Position numbers and translations under genes: made by a program. Shown piece after piece: positions 1 through 8,693 of a stretch of 39,618 nucleotides of DNA. Numbering within the stretch: the stretch's first letter is position 1; each line of letters begins with the position of its first letter. The DNA comes from Lingula anatina (taxonomy: Eukaryota > Brachiopoda > Lingulata > Lingulida > Lingulidae). The stretch lies in assembly GCF_001039355.2 (NCBI RefSeq), contig NW_019775859.1:121573-161190 (forward strand), in the 5' to 3' direction. Under the pieces are notes generated by a model. The model searched no databases. It was not told the DNA's origin and saw only the letters and a list, made by a program, of their open reading frames with translations.

Positions 1-494
1 AAAAAAAAAAAAAAAAAAACTAAATAAAACATCACTTTTAAGACTAAAACCATATGGTATAGCATATACAAACATTTGTAACCTCTCTTTTTGTCTTTAA
101 CAACTACTTACTACATGTATTTGACCACCTGGAGCATCTCACAGAGTAACTTAATATGCAGGCTTTGCAATATGATGCAACGCACCCGTCAGGAAGACAA
201 CATGATATACGTTAATCCCCATAGAGCTTCACTGATCCTCAGCTCGCCAGAGGATAATCTTTAAAATTGTAATGTTTTAAGCATGTTGGAGGTAAAGGTA
301 AAAGCCGTATATGTACCCATGTTACAGCCAACCTCATTAGGTCTGTAATTGCTACTTGATTAACTACCGGTACCCTCATTCTATGGAATTGGCTGTCTAA
401 GCACAATGATGATGTGGGGAGTGACATTTCTTATGATCTTAAATTTAACTTCATCCTTAACTTGGCTTTATAATTTTGTAATGTCTTCATATCT

Positions 495-630
495 AGGTCT
501 TCCGGAAGACGGTTAGATTTTTCAATTTTACATTGATGGGTATCTAATTTTTTGTCGGAAGACGGTGAAAAATGAAGAATGGATCAACAAAGATAATTTG
601 GAAGACTGTCAGAAATTATCTCATCAGTGC
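495..630. mobile_element. Fragment related to the MITE at 1895-2063
   Basis: Shares the phrases TCTTCCGGAAGA, TTTTCAATTTTACATTGA, GGGTATCT, GTCGGAAGACGGT, CAACAAAGATAATTTGGAA and ACTGTCAGAAA, in the same order, with the element at 1895-2063, but lacks recognisable terminal inverted repeats. Probably a degraded or internally anchored copy. Absent from the corresponding part of the middle duplicate near 12600. Confidence 0.6.
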
Positions 631-765
631 TCGCCTTGATTTCTAACTGTTTTGTCTCTCACCTTGACTCTCGTATTGGCCTGCGACTAGCACTTGTCAT
701 GGTGTCATGACAACGGAAAGCTATTGAAGACGCGTATCAGATTTTATCATCATCTTAGACTAGGT

Positions 766-1215
766 TCCCATCCATAAATCGATCTAACAGGATCGATCCA
801 TCTCCAGGGGTTTCTCGCTAAATTGTTTTCAGCTTAAGTGGCTAAGATGTCTGGTTCGCCTGTTAAAGCTGCTAAACGGTAATTGATTACCCCTATCAGG
901 TTCAGTAGACGTTACAGACATCTAAGCCTGCATTCCCACAGATTTTAGATCGATCTATCCCCGTGGGGAGTCTCACTAGATTATATTGTCAGCTTAACCG
1001 GCTTAAATGTCTGTCCCGCCTACTAAAACCTGTAAGGGGGTAATTAACTTTCGTGCGCGCTCGGCTGACAGCAATTTAGCGTGAACCCCCAGGGAGTTAG
1101 ATTGATCCAGATGGGTCGATCTCAATCCATGGGAATGCAGTCTAAGCCGCTAAAGTCGACTGCAATTTAGCGGGGACCCGCTCTGAGATAGTTCGATCTA
1201 AAGCTAGTAAGCTAG
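766..1215. mobile_element. Outer inverted-repeat element interrupted by the MITE at 932-1136
   Basis: The left arm (about 766-930) and the right arm (about 1137-1215) share inverted segments such as CGCTAAATTG, and AGCTTAAGTGGCTAAGA against the complement of TCTAAGCCGCTAAAG. They surround a complete 205-bp MITE. The stretch is absent from the middle duplicate, which passes from the equivalent of 470 to the equivalent of 1250 without it. Outer boundaries are approximate. Confidence 0.45.
932..1136. mobile_element. 205-bp MITE, copy 1
   Basis: Terminal inverted repeats: left ATTCCCACAGATTTTAGATC, right ending AATCCATGGGAAT. The interior matches 29803-30005 almost end to end (shared GGGGAGTCTCACTAGATTAT, GTCCCGCCTACTA, GGTAATTAACTTTCGTG, GCGTGAACCCCCAGGGAGTT). 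No coding capacity, so it is a non-autonomous DNA element. The superfamily is not recognised and no clear target duplication is seen. Confidence 0.75.
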
Positions 1216-1813
1216 TTTCTGGTAATGGTCTCTTAATATCATATAGGCCATAACTTTTAGGCTTTGTCTTAACCCTGCTAATTTTACTTCTAAAATCATT
1301 TCACTGTAGCTGTAAGTAGTACTGAAATTGTGCAGTTTTATATTAAATCAACTTAACAAAAATACTGGTTTTAAGTCGTATTTTCTTTGACCCACCAGCG
1401 TGACAGATTGATTTATTATTACATATTCACAGACACGTCGCTTGTTAATTCATGACACAGCCATTTGCTGTCAGAGAGAAGTGAACATTATTAATCTGGT
1501 AGAGGATAGCCCTTTGGAAGATGTGTATTAATTGAAAGCGGACAGTATTTTTAGGATTGGTTGCTATGTAGATGAAACCTTCGACAGAAGCTGAATCAGG
1601 ATGACAAAAAAGGTGCCATACCTGCTTCAAAGACTTGAGCAGAGTTGATACATTAATTTCTATTATGAAAATCGCAGACAAAACGTTCAGTTCCTCTGTT
1701 TCTTAAAAAAAAGAAAACTCGTGCCTCATCCAACATAATAAATTAAGTTGTATTTTCTAGACTATCAACAGGTTAAAGGTACAATTATACAATGTCATAT
1801 TTTTATGACATAT

Positions 1814-2301
1814 CCCGCACGAAAATGCAGTAGTATCGAAGTAGCCAAAAAGCATTAACGCAGTAGTGGTGTGGAGCATATTTGCAGTAGAAATCAGGGG
1901 CGGATTTAGGCCATCTTCTGGGTCTTCCGGAAGAGGGTCTGATTTTCAATTTTACATTGACGGGTATCTGATTTTTTTCTGTCGGAAGACGGTCAAAAAT
2001 GGGGGATGGCGCAACAAAGATAATTTGGAAAACTGTCAGAAAATATATCTGGATCCGCCACTGGAAATGCAGCATAGCCTACTGCAATTCTACTCCAAAA
2101 AGTACATAGGTTTGTTCAGAGAGGAGCATTAATGCAGTAGATTAGCAGCATGATAGAAGCGTTTTTCAAATATGCTAATTAGTTCCCAAATCGAAGCAGA
2201 TTTGAAGCATGTTTGTAGTATGATTGCAGTAGTCTACTGCTGTTTGCAGTATGATTGCAGTAGTCTACTGCGCTGGAGTATCTACTGCGTTTTCTTGCGG
2301 G
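1814..2301. mobile_element. TIR element with ATAT target duplication, carrying a nested MITE
   Basis: Left end CCCGCACGAAAATGCAGTAG; complement of the right end CCCGCAAGAAAACGCAGTAG (18 of 20 match). ATAT flanks both sides (1810-1813, 2302-2305). The middle duplicate at about 13276-13295 reads through as GACGTATATTACATTAAT with no insert, which is an empty site. The interior holds repeated palindromes GCAGTAGTCTACTGC near 2225-2275 and the 169-bp element at 1895-2063. No transposase. Superfamily not assigned. Confidence 0.75.
1895..2063. mobile_element. hAT-like MITE with 5-bp target duplication
   Basis: Begins CAGGGGCGGATTTAGG and ends TGGATCCGCCACTG, which is inverted. GAAAT lies immediately outside both ends (1890-1894, 2064-2068). 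The CAGGGGCGGAT terminus is typical of hAT-like non-autonomous elements. Inserted inside the element 1814-2301. No coding capacity. The open frames across it on both strands are not genes. Confidence 0.65.
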
Positions 2302-3668
2302 ATATTACGTTAATTTATCACTGAATTGCGTAATTTTAAATTCTTCATCACGTCTGTAAACTTTTACCCCATTCATTTGGTGCCAATGTTATGAAATGAA
2401 GACTTATATTTAAAAAATTCAGAGGAAATTATTCCATTGCGTGACTCCAATGCGTATCCTTGCAAGGCTAATAAGAATAATTTTAAAATATCTGCTAAAT
2501 CTCTATCGAGTACAAAAAAGCCAATAAAAGAATGGGCGAATACATAGTTATAAAGGAATTTGGCTAGATTACCAGATCTAAAAAAAAATTAGAAAAGGAA
2601 GCAACCTTAGAAAAGGAAAACAATTTTGAGTTATAACCTGTACACTTTAAAAGAAGGTCACCGCATCACTTCATCCATTCAAGCAATTCATTCCAATTCG
2701 TTTTAACTAGAATAAGGCTATTTCTACCAGTTTTTGCGTGTTATCCATTGCCAGATGGTAATTCCATTGAATGAATACCTCGGAAATTTTCTCGAACTTT
2801 TATTCAATTGCAAACTTTCTTAATCACTGAACGCTGCATTAAAATAACGTTTTTGCGTGTTAAAACATAAAATCAGGTTAAGTTTTAGACGTCGATGTAG
2901 TCTACATCATTTGGCATGCAGCCTTAGTTTGGGACAAACTTTCAGGCTCTCCTCCATTCATTCAACAGTTCGTAACGAACCAGCTTGTCTATCTCCTGTA
3001 ATGCGCTGCAATATCTACTAATGACATATGCTTATATTCAATATGGACGCGGAGCTGCGCCATTTTACTAAAAAAAAAACTGATTTTATGAGTCACCTTA
3101 GTTATCCTCGCATTTTCTGCCTTGGTCAGTTATCCAAGTGTCGGGTCAATAAACCCCCGAATCCCCGAGCCGCCTTTACCCAATGTCAATATTCGTATAA
3201 TACAATTTTCAAACTAAATTTTATTTATATCCACATTGGAGGTCAATATTATATTCACTCTTGCTGCAGATGATGGAATATTCTAAAAGAGTGTTGAACC
3301 TTCTATTTCAATAAGTTCAAAACAAGACAAAATGTTACTTACAACCAGCTCATTAGTCCTTCATTGTAATTCCATGTCTACCTTCTAGTTACAGTATATT
3401 CCGGGAGCATTTATTCGCTTGGGCAACTTTCAGTGATCAATTATAAATTTATGAATTAGTGGAAACTTACTGAGATATGCAAATGCCAAGTCCAACAAAG
3501 CAGGTATTAGAGGAGAAAAGCAGATTCACCCAAAAGCAATACTGTTCAATGATATGTATTCACAGAGTCATTATCAATTAGTCATATTATACAAACCCAG
3601 ATGGTGTTATCTTATCTTCGAGGTAGTGACTTCACCAGTTTCTGGAGCTTGGTGGCTCAGGTATACGC

Positions 3669-4010
3669 CTACCTCACCTCATCCTGTGTACTCCGCCGGA
3701 CCTCTATGCTCCAACTTATACGATCTAGATCATCCCAACAGCGCTCAGTGGGATTCAAAGCAGGGAAAACAGACCAGTCTACTTGTTGATTTCCCTGGTC
3801 ACTGAATAATGTTTGAGTTCTGCGATCAAGTTGAGATAGGCCATTGCCATAGTGTAACAAAAAAGTACGACCGAAATGGGCTCTAACACCATTTCTGTCG
3901 TCAGAATTCGCATAATTCAGGTGGTAGCTGTCTGTAAAACACCAAATTAGGTCAAGCTTCATAAGGAATGGAAGTCCAAAGGTGAATAGAACCACCACTC
4001 TATCCAGCAC
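3669..4010 (-). pseudogene. Tc1/mariner-like transposase relic (C-terminal DDE part)
   Basis: A 113-codon minus-strand frame ends with VDWSVFPALNPTERCWDDLDR, the decayed form of the W-P-x-x-S-P-D-L-N-P-I-E-x-x-W-D signature near the third acidic residue of Tc1-family transposases. The N-terminal DNA-binding region and first catalytic Asp are missing here, although the duplicate at 14930-15450 keeps more. No terminal inverted repeats were recognised. It belongs to the duplicated segment, so the insertion predates the duplication. Not expected to be active. Confidence 0.7.
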
Positions 4011-4047
4011 TTCCCAACTTCCACAGTCTTCAGCTAATCTGTTTTAT

Positions 4048-4560
4048 TCCGGTTTATATGTCAGCTGGCCAATATTGTCGAACCTGAAAACAACTTTTGT
4101 CTAATATATCTGTGCTTCTGTTTAATAAAGTCCAATATAAATTATATTTAAATGCAAGTGAAAATCTTATCTAGGCATACCAGAAAAACACAAACCCCTC
4201 TTTTTAGGTCGTATTTCATAAAAAAACACAAAAAAAAAATTAAAAAAACAGGGATAAGTGTCGTAATAATAACAACACACTTCAATTAATAACTTAAGGC
4301 AAATATTTATCTATCATCTTGAAAAGCTAAATGCAAACTACATAAATGAATTGGTATATATAATTAGAGATGTTGGACGTAATACCACACAATTTATCAT
4401 AGCTTTTGATAAGAAGACTGTTGTGCGGACTTGCCAAAAAAACTTTTTTCGGTCGTATTCTTAAAAAAAACTTTAAAAAACGCAAACCATATAAGCTACC
4501 GAGGAAAATTACGAAGATACATGTTAATATGTAAATGTGATTCAACATTTTAACACATTT
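4048..4560. repeat. AT-rich dispersed repeat, shared with 16190-16805
   Basis: The stretch from CAGCTGGCCAATATT through ATTAGAGATGTTGGACGTAA to GCGGACTTGCCAAAAA recurs at 16197-16570, and part recurs again at 16610-16805. Identical translated peptides in minus-strand frames here and at 16281-16640 reflect the shared DNA, not a gene. Confidence 0.75.
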
Positions 4561-4589
4561 TAGAAGCTATGAGTTAATCATTTTTGTAG

Positions 4590-4983
4590 GTCCCGTAGTG
4601 GCAGGCGTAGTCGGATTGAAGATGCCTAGATACTGTTTATTTGGAGGTACGGTTAACACTGCCTCTCGTTTGGAGTCTAACGGCTTAGGTAAGTCTTGTC
4701 CAGTGAAGTTCATTTGCAGACACTGGCATTATCACCTTATAATCTATTTTCTTTGTTTAGTATAAGTTGGCTTCCGTGTTGATTCTATGTTCTTTATTCT
4801 TTCACTTAGCGTTGCGGATACAAGTTAATCAAAATACTTTCACATGTATCTATATATGCAGTAACTTTGAACAACTAGATAGACTCTCAGCAGACATTCT
4901 GGCTCCAAGGAAAGGACGGGTTCACCAAGCCTCTTCCTGATCCGACACTTGCCGCCCCCTTAGAAGAACACAAGTTCAAATAA
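4590..4983 (+). pseudogene. Membrane (receptor-type) guanylate cyclase, two C-terminal exons, probably truncated
   Basis: Exon a, 4590-4688 (99 nt, after TTTTTGTAG, before GTAAGT), encodes [14 protein letters not shown] followed by [15 protein letters not shown], the signature of class III cyclase catalytic domains. Its Asn and Arg correspond to transition-state residues of the NTASR motif. Exon b, about 4891-4983, encodes QTFWLQGKDGFTKPLP and ends LEEHKFK before TAA, matching the tail that follows the cyclase domain. The roughly 35 residues that normally join these parts (the KIHVS block through the MKGKG strand) are not present in the 202 bases between them. Exon a also has Gly where membrane cyclases usually have Asp (FGDTVN). 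Direct joining would need acceptor GATAG at about 4880. The upstream exons would be left of the window. The gene is real in origin, but this copy may be a fragment or pseudogene. Confidence 0.7.
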
Positions 4984-5250
4984 CACGTTGAAGATTATTA
5001 CAGATCAAGTGAAACTAGGCACAAATTAAACACGTTTAAATGTCTTATATAGCACTATTTTCGGGGTTGACGAAATTTTGAGAATTGTAATATAATATGA
5101 GAAAATGTTAAAGGCAGATGTTTTCGTCTGTTTTGTGCAAGCATAGTGACAGTTGAAACCGCTGATCCTATTTGCAGACTGAAGTGCCAGACTTTCTTGT
5201 GGTACATATGACGAGCATAATGCAGTTTAACAGTGTATAACGTCATCATA

Positions 5251-5406
5251 GGTCCAAGGAATGTATTGCTTCAGATGAGCATAGATTTCACATCTCATGA
5301 GAAGCTATTGAGAAAGCCTAGACGTCTGGATGAATGCGACCCTGTTAGATATGATTTTCAAGTCGAGAAGTACGCCATGAATTCCTCTCGGGACAAATTA
5401 CTTTAA
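5251..5406 (+). other. Possible terminal exon or short ORF, unrecognised
   Basis: After a possible acceptor (TCATAG) an open frame of 51 codons runs to TAA at 5404-5406, ending VEKYAMNSSRDKLL. The stop overlaps an AATAAA polyadenylation hexamer at 5405-5410. It lies on the same strand as, and 270 bases after, the guanylate cyclase tail. It could be 3'-UTR of that gene, an alternative last exon or chance. No family is recognised. Confidence 0.2.
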
Positions 5407-5410
5407 TAAA

Positions 5411-6952
5411 TGAAACTTTCGGTAACATGTTATTAAAAAAGATATTTGCATGCATAACTTAATTTTTAATATATGATTTTTTTATACCTTTTAAACTGAT
5501 GTTCAAATTGCAGATTTTTTCATGCATATGATTAAAGTCTATGTACACGTGTTACTCAGAAGCCTGGACTGAAACGCTGTAAAGTTTCGAATTAACAGGA
5601 ATGTCCAATTTACTCAAATACATAATAGGAAAATGCAGTATATTTCAAGCGTTGCGGTTAAAATATGTCATATACATAATCACTTGAATTGTCTTTGTAC
5701 TTTTACCCATGTTAAATATCGTTCTGTTTACACGATCGCCACACACCGGATGTCAGGATACTTGTGGCCAAATCTCCTCAAAAACTAAGAATTCTACCTC
5801 TCGCCATTTTGGGTGTTAGAAACGTCATAAGTATATCTGTTAGATAGGAGACTTCGTATCATATAATGTCACACGAGACTTGAATGAATCTTTTTGTATT
5901 TGTCTTATTTGTTAGTTAGCTATATAGTATAATATCAAAAAGGATTAAAGGAGTAAAGTATCCCTTTTAAACTTATCTCGGCATCGTGTCTAGTAAAATC
6001 TCAACTATTCAGCATATTCCTTTGAAGATACTTTCCAAAATATTCTTTTACAATTGTTATTGTCATTATTAATCATTGTTGTTACTCTATGGTCTTCTGG
6101 TAGAAATCAATGGCACCTAGCGGTCTACAGTAATCGCATCTTTATGTGATCTTGAATATCGATCTTTTGTATCAAAACTGCAGGCATTTAACAAATAGGC
6201 TATATTTTTTATTTATCACTTAATTAATGTCTTTCAATTGCACAACAGAATTCAGTGTCGATAGAAAGTAAAAAGGTTACAATTACAAACTTTTGCGTAC
6301 ATTTTTTATTAGCAGTTGAATTACAGGACAGAAATAAGACGCCACCTAGCGTGCTTTATAAATCTCACATTTAATTTCACAAGTGGAATATCGCTATTGA
6401 GAGTTAGAAGCGCCTCTTCAAACTATATCAGTGAGGCTAGATTAATGCAAACTGGCTGCTGTGCTAAAAGGTGTATATTCGTGAATAATAGATGACATGC
6501 AAAAGTTTTAACATCATCGGTATCAACCCGCACCCTTTGAATACTTGACGTCAAAAGCACCGAGTTTTAAAAGTTGTAGACCGTTACAATTTATTTTAAA
6601 ATTTAATAGTGCAGTAGAATAAATAAATCTTAAGGTCCGTACATATCTGCGTATTCTGGTTATATAGGTATAAGCAGTTGAAAGTCCATTTGACATGCAT
6701 GTGAATGACCAGTGGAGAAGGAATTGTTTCCACCTAGAATTCCGTTAAGAAATTCCTATTATAACTACTGTAGGATTCTTGACCTCAATACTTCCTGAGA
6801 GATATTACCAAGAATAACTATGACAATTAACTATGAGAAACATTGAAAGCAGATCACATTTCCAGGAAGATATATTAAAGGAAAGTTTTAAGAAGCTACT
6901 GCAGTCATCTAGTATGTTTATCGTTCATTCGCAGGATGTTTGGGGTTCAGAT
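5411..6952. other. Intergenic AT-rich DNA downstream of peptidase copy 1
   Basis: No exon was recognised. About 6300-6400 (TTAGCAGTTGAATTACAG, ACAGAAATAAGACGCC, TCACATTTAATT) is homologous to 29605-29690, which lies downstream of peptidase copy 2, so the tandem duplication extends past the 3' ends of the peptidase genes. A TTTATT at about 6588 would be an AATAAA on the minus strand, about 365 bases past the copy 1 stop. Confidence 0.5.
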
Positions 6953-8621
6953 TCAGGTAGTAAGGCACATGGTCTGAAGCATAACATTGTTGTTGTTTGT
7001 TGACGGGAGTCCCCTCACTGTGCCCTTCTCTGCAAACTTGATGATATAATAGTTGATGTCATCAACAAGGCTTACCGTCGGGACTCTATAGTACCCAGCG
7101 TCGCGGAAAACCTGCACCATTCCTGCGACTGCACCTGCAACAAGAGGGGACGCCATTGATGTCCCCTGATACACAGTTGTTCCGTAGTTGTTCGCATAGT
7201 AGGCTGCTCTTATTTTCGTCCCTGGAGCGTAAATGTCGACGCAATGCCCGATGTTACTAAATGAAGCCACGTAATCATCTTCATCGGTGGCGCCAACTGT
7301 GAGGGCCCACCTTACGCTTGCCGGGGATTTATAACATGCATTTTCCTGGTCGTCATTTCCAGCGCTGACTACCACTGGGATGCCTGCATTCAATACTGCG
7401 TATACAGCGTTATTTATATAGGATGTATACGAACCACCGAGTGACATATTAACTACTGATAGACGCTTGTATCGTTGAACCTGTGACTTTATCCAGTAAA
7501 GTCCTTCCACGATGTCCGAATAATAGCAAGTTGTATGATCAACGCATACCTTGACGGGGATGATGTTCACCTCCTTGGCTACTCCATAGGTTTTACCTCC
7601 CAAGGTACTGGCCACATGGGTACCATGACCATCGTAGTCTCTACTATTGGAAAAACGACTAGCATGCCAGCCTGAAATACAAAAAAACTGACGAGGATAG
7701 GCCTGCTTTCTTCTAATTTTTTATTCATTATCTCTCTCCGCCCACCTCCTTGTCATGTATATTCTGTTTAATTTCACATACCTGATGACACTCTTCCTCC
7801 GAAGTCACTGTGATAAGGGTTAATTCCAGTGTCCATGACGTATGCGTCTATTCCAAAACCGAGCGCCCAGGTAGCAAAACGGTCATCATCCCAATAATAA
7901 TAGTCGATTCTGTCTAAATTCTAAATCAAAAAGAAGTGAGGTGATATCAATATACATGTAAATCCTTTCTCTGCCGCAGGATATCGTTTTAATAGGTTTT
8001 AGTTTGACTATTTAACCAAAAAATGTATAGTCTGATGAAAAAGATAGACAGTTAGAAGAATGGATTGGTGGCAATATAAAAAATCCAGGTCTTCAGCATA
8101 AAAAAACAATTCGTTTGTTATGTCCTATCCTTGACAGAGATCTGTATAGTCTTGTATATATTTTTTCATAAAACTTAATAAAAAAGGCACAAGACCATCT
8201 GCAGTCAAGAAAGAGATTGAAGGAAAGGAGCCAAGGATAGCTGTACGTAGTCGCTTGGTGAAGCAGATAAAATATGCAACATTAAAAAAATAATTCAAGC
8301 GCACAAAACAAAATACGAGTATGAATTATCTTAAACAGACAAACTCTCCACCACAATCGCGTATAGCTTCCGTTAAATTAGTTAAATGATCTCCAACCAA
8401 TATAGGAACTAGTACAGCAGCTAGGAGGGTCTGTGGAAGAGAGAAACAGTTACCCATGTTTTGTCAGCCCTGAAATACCCTTCACAGTGACTTCGACCAA
8501 GCGACATTTTTTTATCTTGTTCGATCTCCACAAAGACGTCAGTAAGTTGGCGAAGCTTTTGGAGGTCACTGGTGAAATTAAGAAGTACATTAGCAACGGT
8601 AAAACATAACACACAAATCTG

Positions 8622-8693
<72 letters not shown>

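Larger units (their letters stand above)
1..4560. repeat. Left copy of a ~4.5-kb segmental duplication
   Basis: Colinear with 12178-16800 in the same orientation. Matching landmarks include 40-110 with 12195-12265, 1260-1680 with 12670-13145, 2310-2740 with 13285-13720, 2760-3540 with 14030-14830, 3560-4030 with 14840-15320 and 4050-4500 with 16190-16580. No gene is apparent apart from the transposase relic at 3669-4010. Differences between the copies are mostly discrete insertions, listed separately. In the middle copy this segment lies just upstream of a peptidase S8 gene, so a further paralogue is expected left of position 1. The window begins in a 19-base A run. Confidence 0.85.
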
